Source: Gorsachius magnificus (lineage: Eukaryota > Chordata > Aves > Pelecaniformes > Ardeidae). Taken from it: a stretch of 64,000 nt of DNA. The DNA is taken from NCBI GenBank assembly GCA_034008185.1, contig CM067091.1:8101799-8165798 (forward strand), in the 5' to 3' direction. The notes under the pieces were generated by a model. That model worked only from the letters and a program-made list of their open reading frames with translations, had not been told where the DNA came from and ran no database searches. Made by a program: the position numbers and the translations under genes. Below, in pieces: positions 48,950 through 61,050 of this stretch; within the stretch, counting starts at the first letter, position 1, and every line of letters begins with the position of its first letter.

Positions 48950-50694
48950 TTTCAGGGAGCAGAAAAGGTGGGGAGAATAACCAGAGGGGAAGACTGAAGT
49001 CCGCACAGGATCCATGCAGATGAAGTGGAAGCATCAGGAGTCATTGAGACTGTAAACACAGTTTGTGTGGCAAGGTGGTTGGGGGTTTCTTTTACTTCTT
49101 CGTTTACAACAGAATTGCTTTATTTCCTTTTTCTGAAGCATCTCATGTTGTGAGCATTGCACTGTATTTATACAGCAACCTCGGCAAGATCTATATGTGA
49201 AATTGTTATGTTATTTATCTCTCTCTCTCATACCCTTTCATGAATAATTTATCTCAGACTGTTTGACACTCCGTATAGATTCTTTTGAATTTGTAGGTTT
49301 TTCACAGGGTTGTAAAAACAAATGATTAAAAACAAAAAAAGCCATTCAACGTAAACAGATCACCCTGTATGAGAATAACGTCTGATCAGCTGTCGGGCAG
49401 TGCTTCACTAGGTGTTGCCTGCAAGGAGGAGGTGACAGCTCTTTACCTGTCACCGCGGAGAGGTGACACTTGGTTTTCCTCTTTTCCCTCTCTTTTTCTT
49501 TGCCCTTTCCCTCCGTGGAGGATGGCGATGCTGTCCTCTCGTCCCAACTCCATCTGCTGTTTCAGGTGCTTCAGTGCTGCGGTTCCCGCGCGTCGTCGCT
49601 CTGGTGCCACTGCTGCTTCTTTCCTGGCTGTCGGCAGCAGCAGCAAAAACCCTGCTCCCTTCAATCAGAGCCGGACCTGTGGAACAAGAGCAGAGTTAAA
49701 TGCTGTGTTTTTAACAGCTTTCCAACCTATTGTGTAGCTCTTTTATTTGGAGACCTTTTAATTGCTGCACGCTAGAAGAGTAAAATGTTTTGGTGCTGTT
49801 GCTAATTATTAGGTTATGATTAGGAATAGGGTTATTTATAAATTAGCTGCCTGTTGTTATTCTCCTCCCTGCGGGCTGCGTGTTTGACTCTGTTTCTTGT
49901 TAATTCTGCTGATGCTGGGAGGAAGGTGGAGCGGCGCAGGCTTCGCCGCATCCAGACCAGGGTTGTGGGACTGGGCCAGCGAACGCTTGAACAAGCAACC
50001 ACCCAGGAACCTGTTTTAGATGGAGTCATGCAGGCTAGAAAAGCAGTTTTCACATTTTTGGTTTGCCCCTGCCACTGCTGGCTGCTCTCTCAGCTCAGAG
50101 CCGTTACTCTCTCCATGAGGAATGTGCTCTTAAGTTTAAGGAGCACACTTGCCCCAAGAGGCAGGCATGCCTGTCCTGCTATCGAGCATTTTGCAAGGGA
50201 TTTGGGATGTATTCCCTCCCTGTAAATACTGTCCTTTCAGTGCACCAGCAAGGCGGCATCATTGCCTTGTGTCTTACAAAAACACATTGGGCCTATCAGT
50301 CTGGGTTATTTAGGTTAATTCTGTGTGTGCATCAGTTCAGCTAGAAAAACTGAAAAAAGGCAGGACGGCTGCTGAGGAGGATTTCAGGCAGAGGCTCTGT
50401 ATTGCTTTGAAAGCTGAATAAAATTAACGGTGCTGCTTTGTGACTGGGATGAAGGCAGCCCTGGAGGGAAGATGCTTTCTGGGCGCTGAGGGGAAGGTGG
50501 AGACACGATGGTGGGGCTGGGGGGAGGTGGTGGTAGACAAGGCTCCTCCAACGCTTGGTTCCACAGTGCCATGCAAAGAGTCACTGATGCCTTCAGAAAG
50601 ACATCTGTGTTTAAACAGTCTGCCGTGCTGCATGGAAAGAGCTGATTTTGGCACAAATCAGAGGTGCGATTGCGTTGTACCCGATGTCCGATGC
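48950..50694. other. non-coding sequence between two CR1 copies
   Basis: About 1.7 kb without a recognised element. It has a GC- and pyrimidine-rich patch at 49440-49700 with a few CpG, and AT-rich flanks. Frames of about 120 codons (49369-49737, 49854-50225) show no domain. Confidence 0.6.
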
Positions 50695-50778
50695 CATAGA
50701 ATCATAGAATTGTCTAGGTTGGAAAAGACCTTTAAGATCATAAAGTCCAACCGTTAACCTAGCACTGCCATCCCACCA

Positions 50779-51498
50779 CTAAACCATGTCCCTAACAACC
50801 TCATCCATCCTTCTTTTAAATACCTCCAGGGATGAGGACTCTACCACCTCCCTGGGCAGCCCATTCCAGAGCCTGACAACCCTTTCAGTGAAGAAATTTT
50901 TCCTAATGTCTAACCTAAACCTGCCCTGGTGCAAATTCAGACCATTCCCCCTCGTCCTATTGTCCATTACCAGGGAGAAGAGGCCAACCCCCACCTCGCT
51001 ACAGCCTCCTGTCAGGCAATTGTAGAGGGTGATCAGGTCTCCCCTCAGCCTCCTCTTCTCCAGACTAAACAACCCCAGTTCCCTCAGCCGCTCCTCGTAT
51101 GACTTGTGTTCCAGACCCCTCACCAGCTTTGTGGCTCTTCTCTGGACATGCTCCAGCAAGGCAACATCTTTCTTGTAGTGAGGGGCCCAAGACTGAACAC
51201 AGTATTCAAGGTGCGGCCTCACCAGCACCGAGTACAGGGGCACGATCACTTGCCTACTTCTGCTGGCCACACTATTTCTGATACAGGCCAGGATGCCGTT
51301 GGCCTTCTTGGCCACCTGGGCACACTGATGGCTCATATTCAGCTGGCTGTCAAACAGTACACCCCCAGGTCCTTTTCCACCAGGCAGCTTTCCAGCCACT
51401 CTGCCCCATGCCTGTAGCGTTGCATTGGATTGTTGTGACCCAAGTGCAGGACCCGGCACTTGGCCTTGTTGAACCTCATATAGATGGCCTTGGCCCAT
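50779..51498 (-). pseudogene. CR1 ORF2 C-terminal region
   Basis: A 239-codon frame. From [19 protein letters not shown] onward it is authentic CR1 ORF2 C-terminus, through [34 protein letters not shown] and [17 protein letters not shown], to the usual ending VVRDMV. Its first ~55 residues are the RT frame read out of phase. The C-terminal 180 residues are uninterrupted, which is notable for an old LINE fragment. It is separated from the RT frame by the 2-nt change at 51358-51359. Confidence 0.88.
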
Positions 51499-51938
51499 GG
51501 ATCCAGCCTGTCCAGGTCCCTCTGCAGAGCCCTCCTCCTCTCCAGCAGATCAACACTCCCACCCAGTTTGGTGTCATCTGCAAACTTACTGAGGGCACGC
51601 TCAATCCCCTCATCCAGGTCATTGATAACGATGTTAAACAAGACTGGTCCCAGAACTGAGCCCTGGGGGACACCACTTGTGACTGGCTGCCCACTGGATT
51701 TAACTCCGTTCACCACGACTCTCTGGGCTCGGCCATCCAGCCAGTTTTTAACCCAGCGAAGAGTACATCCATCTAGGCCATGAACTGCCAGCTTCTCTAG
51801 GAGAATGCTATGGTAGACTGTGTCAAAGGCTTTGCTGAAGTCCAGGTAGACAACATCCACAGCCTTTCCCTCATATACCAGGCGGGTCACCTGGTCGTAG
51901 AAGGAAAACAGGTTGGTTAGGCAAGACCTGCCTTTCAT
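51339..51938 (-). pseudogene. CR1 ORF2 reverse-transcriptase palm fragment
   Basis: A 199-codon frame carrying RT motif A with D33 (YLDFSKAF), the [15 protein letters not shown] block at residues 88-102, and motif C FADD with D121 and D122. The catalytic triad is thus present, unlike the two other lineage A copies. It stops at [10 protein letters not shown] because of the TA insertion, and the rest of ORF2 lies in another frame. The endonuclease domain and upstream RT are absent, so it is inactive. Confidence 0.88.
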
Positions 51939-53971
51939 GAACCCATGCTGACTGGGCCTGACCCCGTTTGTCTTCCATGTGCCTGGTGAGCACCCTCAAG
52001 ATGAACCGCTCCATAATCTTCCCCGATACCGAGGTCAGGCTGACAGGTCTGTAGTTCCCCGGCCCTTCTTGAAGATAGGTGTCACATTTGCCAACCTCCA
52101 GTCATCTGGGACCTCCCCTATTAACCAGGGCTGCTGATAAATCATAGAGAGTGGCTTGGCAAGCTCCTCTGCCAGCTCCTTCAGCACTCTTGGGTCCAGT
52201 GTCAGATGGACCTCCCCATAGCAAACAGGGATGGAAGCAGGTCGGCACCCACTGCCAGACTGATCCCTGGTAGTTTTATCAGCTTAGTTTGCTTTGGAAA
52301 AGTTTTTCTGTAAATCCAGGCGCAGACATAATCCTTTCATAACTTTTGAGTTCTTCAGCTCTCTGTTGTGCTATGCCAGTGACTTTACAAGTTTGTCGTG
52401 TGTTGGATAGACTTGAAAAATGTTCTTTTGATTGCTTTTGTTTTAATTGTTATTGTTTACCTCTTCATCCTGTGCTTAAAAATTATGCAAATGGACTTTG
52501 CATTATTCAGGTCTTAATCTGCACTGGCATCTCTCCTTTTATTCTCCCTATCTATGCATTTTAGTGAATGTATATCAAGCTTTTCAGCTGCTTTTTGCAA
52601 ACCATACCTTATGTTTGAGCGGATGCTTATCTGGAATAAGGAGCAGTATGTCATCCTGGAAGTGTTGTTTGATTCATTTGACCCATACTGTAGAAAACAC
52701 TCTTACAGCTCCAGTGTATTTTTAGTTATTCAGAATTCCCCAGAATGGTGTAATTGGAGTCCCCATGCTCAGAAGTGTGTTTGCTTGCAATAGCAACGGT
52801 GTCTGGAGTGGGACCTCAAAGCAACTTCTCTAAGGCCATCTCCAAACGTATTCCCTATTCACAGTTCAATCTAGAGAGACTGAGCTGGACTGGGGGAACA
52901 GGCTGATGTTGAACAAGATCTGGTAAAATTAGGAAGAAATCTTTAACCTCCTAACCACTATTTTTCCTTAAGTACTCCTTATTCCTTAAGCTACTGGTAC
53001 TGATCCAGCAATGTGCGAGCATCAAGACTCAACCTAGATGCTACTCAGTATGCTGGGCTTTATTAAAGATAGATAAAAAGATAAAAAGAAACACAGCTAC
53101 GATTCTGCCATCCTAATTTTGTCGTGATATTTATTTATTTTTCTTTTATCTGTTATGTTCTGAAATTAATGTGCAGGAAGGAGAGGAAATGTTAAACACT
53201 CAGTGCAAAGCACTGATGTGTGCACTGGGGCAGGATTTGAATTTTCTCATATAAAGAACTTCATATTGCACTTAGCATTCAAATTTAATGCTAAGTAATT
53301 TACTTAGTAAAGTATTTAGCAGCACAATTAATAGTCTGAAAGAAAGGATAAATGGCACGTTAGTTTAAGTTCCAAATGAGACAAAGCTAGGAAGTATCAC
53401 ACCACCATAATGGCAGAAAAATAAGATAACGAAACACAGAAACCTAGCAATAAGGGCACCAAACAGCAAGATGGGTCTCCAAGTGGAGGAATGTAAGCGA
53501 ATGTAACTGGAAGAAAAAAATAATCCAAACATACTTGTTGCAAAGGAAAGAAGCACTTGAGAGGCAGCAGCACCAGAGAGACTTGAGCTGTAACAGGCAA
53601 TAAATCAGAGCTCAGCTTAGGATGGGAGGAAAACAATTAAAATAAATAAAAACAATAAAAGTTAAGCAAGCAAAATTTTGTTAGCTTTTGTAAATGTCTG
53701 GTAAGGGTTCTGGTAATTGTTACAGTTATTTAAAGCATATGGATGCTGGGGAGAAAATGTGTTGCTTCGAGATTCTCCAGGCTGATGTAAGTAAGGATGA
53801 GGGGATGAAGTACAGCTGTCCTCCGCTCCTCAGCTGGCATAAAAGAAGGAAATATTTTCCCAGAAAGGAGGGGATGGTCACTCCCCTGGTTGCTTGCCGT
53901 TAAAATACTGGAAGATAAAGTTTAGACTATACGTACAGATGGGCAGAAGAAATAGAGGAGTTTTTATCTTC

Positions 53972-54027
53972 ATGTATGTGTATACACATACGCATATACA
54001 TGTGTGCATACACCTGTATATATAAAT
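53972..54027 (+). repeat. TATG/CATA-rich microsatellite
   Basis: Imperfect alternating purine-pyrimidine sequence (ATGTATGTGTATACACATACG and so on), with self-complementary parts that could form Z-DNA or small hairpins. Confidence 0.8.
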
Positions 54028-55778
54028 CTTCCTTCTAGTTTAAGGCATGAGTTGGTCTCACTTGGATCATATCTTCTTTTAAAATAAATAAATAAATCAA
54101 TAAAATCTAGATAGAATCTGGCCATGCCTACTTAACTGGTGTAAGTCAGCGCAGCTGCATTAAGTTGGGATTTGCAGTTGCCTCTTATGTACCCAAACCT
54201 GTCTGCCATGTACCCACACTTAAAGCTTCGTGTGGTCTCTCCCCCGTGTGCTGTCCCACATCCCTCTGCTGCCGTGCCCCTGGGACAAAGGGGCTTATCG
54301 CAAAATACTCCTGGCCTTGCTGGCTCTGAAGATGTTAAAGGATTTGGGACAGTTTTCCCTCGCTACGTCAGTATTTTGTCATTTGCAATCTACATTTATG
54401 CAGAATGGCTTATTATATTCTTATTCTGTTCCTGCCTTTTGCAGGCCTTGCATTTGCTCTTCCTTAGAAGTACAATACATTTGATTTGCCTCCAGTGCCC
54501 ACTGCTCGGTTGAGCTCCTGAGCTGTGCTAAGCCGGTCTTTTCAGCTGAGCCCTTGCTTTTCTCACATAGAGGTAGGAGAGGAGTTGGTATCAGAACCTG
54601 AAGTTACACTTTCTGTTTTACTGCTTCTTTCTCCTTCCCCATTTTTAGGGGGGTGGGGGAAGACAATTTCAGCAGCAGTGGTAGCAAAATCAGCTCCAGA
54701 CCCTTCCATCTTGCATTTTCTCCCCAAGATGAGATTACTAGTAGTTGTAAAGTTCTCTGGAAGCGTATCAGAATTTTTCCTATTAAACTCTTCACAGCTA
54801 AAGAAAAGGGAATCAGACAGACTGTTAAAGTGAAAGCCTTAATGCTTTATAGAGCAATTGTTTGTTTTTTTTTTTCCATTTCTTTATTAAGACATTTAAA
54901 AATGTGTAATGGCAATTGCATCCGTGTAACCAGGATGTTGAACCTGGCTGCTAAATGGTGTATAGGAACAGGATCCCGTGAACTCTTGACTGGCTGGTTC
55001 CCACTTACCTTACTGATAGTAGCACCCTTGGAAGAGCTGTCTGGATTCAGAGAGGCAATTTGGAAAATAATTTCAGCTTTTTATGGTGGATTAATCTAAA
55101 TACTCTCCAATGTGACACCAGGCAAGCTGACAGCAGGCATGCCAGCGTAGGGCATCCCCCGAGCATCGCCCTGACCTCGCGACCTCGCTCCATGCTGTGC
55201 CTGCTCTCGCAGCACTCAGGTGCTCCTGCGAGACCGTCTCCCGAGATGTTCAGAAAGGGAGTGGGGAAGGCTGTCATCTTGAAAGTGCTCGTAACAGGGA
55301 TGTTTGGGTTTCCAGGCAGATCCGCACAATGAAGGCATTGTGTGACGGCTCCTGTTAAAAATGAGCAGCCATAAAGCTTCAACCAGCGGAATACTGTAGA
55401 GCATTAGAAATGTCTGTAATACTCACAACAAAGGCTGGTTGAATGCTATCTGATCATTTCACACCTCTTTGTACAAGAGTGTTCCCTGTGCTGCTCTTAG
55501 CAAGGTATCCATCCCTGGCTGGAGAGGAGAGGGGGCAAATCTCATTGCGCAGCATCGCTGTCAGCGTGATGCTCTGTGGCCTGGCCACTTGCCTGCCTGA
55601 GCACTGGCTAGAAATTATTAGCCATTTGCTTGCAAGTTGGAGCAAATGTTTATTGCCAACCCAAAGAAGGAGAGTTGCTAAATGCTCTCCTCCAGCAAGG
55701 CCATCCTGAGCTTTCAAGCTCGGAGCAAAAATGCACAAAACCCCCCCTGAGCATCTGTACTGGGAAGGAAAGGAGAAG

Positions 55779-55796
55779 AAAAAAAAAAAAAAAAAA
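55779..55796 (+). repeat. poly-A run of 18
   Basis: An A run after GGAGAAG, followed by CACCAACG. It generates misleading poly-Lys and poly-Phe frames on the two strands. Confidence 0.9.
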
Positions 55797-56699
55797 CACC
55801 AACGTTGTTCTGGATGCCCTTTTCCTGGCTGTTTCTGTTTTCCAGCAGGGCCATGTTTTGCTCCTGAGCTGTGAAAAATCCTGGTGCTGTGAGAGGTGTG
55901 GCAGATGGAGGAGCGTGGGGTGCCAGCGTGGTGGTGGGGGACTGGCAGCTCAGGGTTTGCACAGGGGAGCTCGGGGGGAGAGGAACACAGGGCCAGGCTG
56001 GGAGCCGCGGAGTAGCTTCTTTTTGGAAAGAAAGTCTCTGAGCTGTCCTGCCTCTGCCTGGCTCCTGGCGTGGATGCACCGGTGGGACGAGTGACTGGGA
56101 AGGGGTGCATGGGGCTGCTGTCCCCAGCGAGCTCACCGTGTGGCACTAGGGCTGCTGCGTGGCAAAGAGGGGCTCAGACCCAGCACGAACCCCTAGCTGT
56201 GTCACCCGCCCAGTGATGCTGCCACCCTTTACTCCTGCTTTTCTCCCCTTTCTCTTCCTTAAAATTGCCTGTGAGTGTTGGGCAGGAGCATCTTTTACGG
56301 CAATGCAGTTGTTTTGAGTCCTGCTACTCAGACTTTAAGCTGTGTCAAGGACAACACCAGGTTCAGTACATTTTTCCATTTTCATTTCTAATTTCTCTGT
56401 GTTTTTGATAATTACTTTGCAGCTGTTTTCCAAGTGCGTACGCTTTAATTGAGTTATTTTCAGATCTGCCTGCTGCACGTGTATCAGAGGGGCATCACAG
56501 AACCAGGTGAGGCAGGTGGAAAGAACCCAGAGTGTTAATTCTAATGCTGGAAATATCTTCATTAAAAGTTCAGCAGAGATCTTCGAATGCTTTCTGAATA
56601 GGCCATCTGTCAGCTGGAAGAGGTACCTGTCTGGGGAGTCACAGCGAGAGCCCAGGGTGGCAGTGAGGGCACTGATTTTGATTTGTTATTTTTTTTCAG

Positions 56700-56785
56700 A
56701 CCTTAAATGCCTCCTGGATGCTTTCCAGTCTCTGCCCTGGAGATCCCCCAGCCCCAAGGCCAGAGCATGGGGGGTAGACGATGAA
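56700..56785 (+). other. possible 86-nt exon (splice-site evidence only)
   Basis: A strong acceptor TTTGTTATTTTTTTTCAG ends at 56699 and a good donor GAA|GTAAGC follows at 56785. Only one of three phases is open across the interval (LKCLLDAFQSLPWRSPSPKA and on), and the peptide is not recognised. It could be an exon of an unidentified gene or long non-coding RNA. No partner exon was found. Confidence 0.15.
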
Positions 56786-59740
56786 GTAAGCCTTTGCTTC
56801 TTCTACTTCCAAACAAAGTGTACACCCAGTATAAAGTATATTTTAAAAAGGGAAAGAAGTAGATGTGAGTTGTAAAGCTAGGTGGGAGTGAGTACCAGAA
56901 GGAAGGGCGCAGTGTGAGTTGTACCCTGGGCCAGAAAATGCCCCAGGTAGCTGTGACCTTCATGGTTGTGACCCAATGGGTGATCCTGGTGGATGTGAAT
57001 AAGTTGTGAGGATCATTTGGATGTCACCTTGCTAATTAAACTGATTTTTTTTAATGCTCTGCTGAAATTCCAGTTGGAAATGGAAGAGGAAACTTTGTTC
57101 TTTAGAAACACCCTATTGCATCTGCCCCATCCTCTGGGAGGAGATGCTACTTGGTGCACAGATTTCCTTTCCCTTAGGAGCCTGTTTTAGAGCTAGTGGA
57201 GTACGGGAAGAGGATGGCAGAAAGAACAGAGTGTAATTTAGCATCTCTTCATCGTTCTCCAGTGTTGGCATGTGTCGTGGCTCGTGTTGTGACCAGGGGG
57301 TGCAGCCTTTTGTGCTGTGTTGTAGTGAAGTGCGAGTGGTATTTCTGTGCTCCAGCCTGCTCCTTGGCTTTCGCGCTCGAGTGTGATGAGCGAGTGCATG
57401 GTTATTACTGTTTGATAAATGTTACACCCTGGCTGCTAGCAAATCACACGCAATGTTCTTCCTCTCCTTCTCACGTATTTTATTGAGAGGCATACCTTGC
57501 ACATCGGAGAGAGCTGGAAAAAGTTACACGGTGTTTATTGCAAAAAGATGCTTTCAAGTAAATTATATTCTGAAGGTGAAAGTCTTTGGATTCTTGACCA
57601 TGTAATAAATCTTTTTCAAAGGATGAAGCAGGCTTTTGGCAGAAGTCAGAGAGCTGGCTTTCTGGCAAATATTTCTGTGTGAGATTCTTATTTGTGACTA
57701 CTAATAGAGCAAGGTCTCATTGGAGATGCAAAGCCTGATCTCATTTGTGGGTGTTACATCTTCCTCTCCTGAACATGCTGTTCCTTCTCCCCCAGATTCC
57801 TGGAGTCCCGTGCACTGGTATTTGCTGTGGGGCAGGTGGAGCAGCTCCAAGTTTTCTTCCTGTCCTTTAAAACCTTGATCTGCATCTGTCAGCAGAGCTG
57901 CTGTACTTCACTGTGAGCACGTTTCTTGGAGTTGTATTTGCACAGTGGTGGCTTTTCACTCTTTGCCTGCTTTCTGAAAACTTCTGAGTTACTTAAGCGC
58001 TGTGTGTGCCACATGATGAACTCATGTCTGTGACTGTGGATGGTGCCATCCTGCCCTTTGCCTCTAATCCCTGTGGGCTTCCCCAGGCACGTGGGGGAAT
58101 TCTCCCTCCTTTCTGTCCATCCTGCCATGTCTGCTGTTAGGGCTAATTAAATGGGTGGTTGCTTTTTGATACAATTGCCTTTTAGTTTTCGGACCAGGAG
58201 AACATTACCAGTGGGTTTGCACTGTGATTGTTGCCTTCTTGCCAACGGACTGTGGGGATGTTGCTCTCTGGCAATAGGGATTTTGGCGTGATAAACATCA
58301 TGATTATAATCCCTTGGGATGAGGAATAGCCCACTGTTCTGTGCATAAATACCGTTTCTTGTCCATATACATCTTCAGTAACGACAAAGTGGTGCTCCTT
58401 TAGGCTGTAATAGCCTGGGGGCGGGGGGGCAGAGCTATCCGTCCTCCTTGCTGCACCCTAATTACAGTTGTGTTTTCTCTCTAGCATCTTAGAAGCTGTC
58501 AACCTATGTAGCAAGACCCTTGCTCTTCAGATGTGAATTTATTCCTTCCTCCCAGCGTCATACATTCTGTTCAATACTGCCCCTGGGCTGGTCAGTATTG
58601 AACAAAAATTACTTTCAAGCCCAGTGGCTTTCTTGAGATATTCTGAAGATGCTGAGCTGCTATTAAGATTTTTTTGCTTAATCTCACTCTGTATCACAAT
58701 GTGATTTTCTTTTTATACTATAATTGATGTGAATCACATCCTGCAAAAAGAGTGTATTCTGTTGAGCGCTTTGGTTCAGAAGTTCAGTATTTCTCTGGTC
58801 TTGTTGCTTTGTTTTAGGCTGCCTCAGTGCCATGATTTAGCAAAGAAGATTTGGTGTCTGCTGGGTTTTTAATGACTGGGCTTTCAGTAGTACAATTATT
58901 GAACAGATTGCAGGGGCTGTCTGGAATGTGGTGTTTGGTGAGAGTTGGGAATTTAAAAATGTTTCTTCGGCATCTTAAAAATATATATACAGAGCAGGAT
59001 GCAATGAAATTGTTTTCTGCTCCTGTGGATTGGCTTCAGGTTGAATTCTCAGCTCTCCTAATTGCCCATAAAGTGGGGTGGAAGCTTCTGCTTAAGTGTT
59101 AATAAGTAAACAAACCATGAAACAGAAAGGATGTAAAGATAAGCTCCTTACTTAAAAATCTGAATTTTAAAGCCAGTCTCCCTACTTTAAGCCTGTCCAC
59201 TGAGTTTTGCACTTGTAGGGTTGGTACCTGAGCTGTAGCTGTTCAGCAGCCCTGGAATTACTCCCAGTACAAATTAATTAACGCTGGCTTCCCAGAAGTG
59301 CTCTGCCATCAGCAGCAGCACCTGCAGTGATGCCAAATGCCCCGAAGGCAGAAGCAAAGCAAACGACGTGTTGTCCCCCTTGGGCTGTTCTAGGGTGCTG
59401 CTAGATATGCAGGGCAATGTGGGGCTGATGCTGGTCTTCCTCGTACAGGGCATTTGACATTAAACCAGGGGGGAAACTAGAAAAGGGGGTGAGCCATGTG
59501 GGTAAAAAACTAACACGTGCCGGAGGGAAAGAGCAAAGCCGCTAAGAAAAAAAACCTGCTGCGGTCAAACACTGCAAACACCTAATAGGAAGGTGATAAA
59601 TAGGAGAAGTAGCCTAAAATCCTGAGGTTAGGAGGTTGGGCCGTTGCTACAGGTGTGGTACATGTTGCTGCAAGGAAGCCCTTCGAGGGGGTAATGCAGC
59701 TCTGCTGAAACTCTCCCTGTAAGCAGCGGCAGCAGCGGGG

Positions 59741-59826
59741 CACGTTCTGAACTTGTGCTTTGTATTGGCCACGTTCTGAACTTGTGCTTTGTATTGGTCG
59801 TGTTCTGAAATTGTGCTTTTTATCAT
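59741..59826 (+). repeat. 29-bp tandem repeat, three units
   Basis: Units start at 59741, 59770 and 59799 with the core CGTTCTGAACTTGTGCTTTG. The first two units are nearly identical. The third carries several changes and runs into TTTTTTGGGGGGGGGG. It is a small local minisatellite. Confidence 0.9.
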
Positions 59827-61034
59827 CTTTTTTGGGGGGGGGCGAATTCAGTCTAAAACCTTGCCTGGCATCTCTGCAAGGTTTAGACTATATTCAAGGC
59901 AAGATTTGAGTATTGTCTCATGCCATTTCTGTCAGCTGTCCTGTGATCCTTGTTCCAGGAGCACAAGGCTTGCTGCTTTACCCCCAGCTTAAGGCTTTTA
60001 TTTTATTTTTCCACGTATTCCCACTGTTCTGTTTTCCCCTCCTACTCTATCTTTGGACTCTGTAACCTAGGGAAAAAAAGCTGTAATGCCATCCAGCCTG
60101 TACTTTCATCAGTGGTGCTGAGGAATCTTGACCACAGGCTGTCATGATGCTGGGTTTCCAGTTTGCTGGCCTGAGGATGCCGCTAACACTGAGCTGCCAG
60201 CGCATCCCCGCACTGCCCAGGGAATCCTGTAACGGCACCAAAACAGCCCAAAGTAATACAAATACCTAGTGTGGGCTATATCTATATCCCTGTCTTATGA
60301 GGGTATTTATTTGCATCACAGAAGTGGTAAAAGAAAACAGCAAATAGCACAGTTATGCCCAGGTAAAATGAACTTTATTGTAAGTTACTTAGAGGCACTG
60401 TAGCCACTTTATTCAATAAATGGGGGTTTCAAGAGCTTAATACTCTTGCATGAGGTCAGTGACTGGAGTTTTGTCTATCTTGAAGTGCGCTTTTAGCTGC
60501 CAAGTCACCCAATGCTCCTCTGAAAATGTGGCTGCTAGAATTTGGGGTAATTCGCGACATTTTTGGTGTAGTGGTCGCAGGAAGAATGAATCTTAGTGAC
60601 AGCACTTCCCATCAAATGTGTCACGAATTCCTTCCTTCCCATTTTGGGGTGACTGTGTCAGGAAAGGACTTTCACCTGATAACGTGCAGGGTTAACCAGC
60701 TAATGAGCTGTCAAAAAATGCTCCTTTGCCAGCAGGTCAGTGTGCAAAGTTGAGCCCTCCCTCACCCGTGCCTCGGGTGCAGGTGTGTCCAGCCGAGACC
60801 CCTGGCCAGCTCACAGCAGTGGTTATAAAAGTGTTAATGGCAGAGGAGGAAGACTCCTTTTTTTTTTTTTCTCTCCCCCCTACTGCAGCTTTTAAGTTTG
60901 GAAAGCATGTGCCTTGATTTTAATATAAAGTAGCCATTGATGTGAGATGCCATGAATAAAAGGCGCTTTTCTTTTTTCATTGACATTGAGTCATTGTACA
61001 GTTAGTTTTGTGGCAGTGCATTTGTGAATGCATT

Positions 61035-61050
61035 TGTGTGTGTGTGTGTG
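61035..61050 (+). repeat. (TG)8 microsatellite
   Basis: Eight TG units, preceded by CATT and followed by GAGGGGGG. A short dinucleotide repeat. Confidence 0.9.

Larger units (their letters stand above)
50695..52222 (-). mobile_element. CR1 LINE, 5'-truncated, lineage A, copy 3 (longest)
   Basis: The longest CR1 in the window, about 1.5 kb, in reverse orientation. The + strand begins with the inverted tail CATAGAATCATAGAATTG and GGTTGGAAAAGACC. Going up the element, it covers the C-terminal ORF2 region, the RT palm and about 280 bp upstream of the RT motifs that still resembles CR1. RT motifs A ([10 protein letters not shown]) and C (FADDT) are both intact. The frame is broken by a TA insertion at 51358-51359 and by a deletion in the KKGR...GNYRP region near 52065. 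Similarity fades near 52222. No target duplication was found. Confidence 0.95.

Noticed and set aside
55454..56146. 230-codon minus-strand frame
   Set aside because: It contains a poly-Phe run made by the 18-A tract and is otherwise without features. An overlapping 154-codon frame is open on the other strand.
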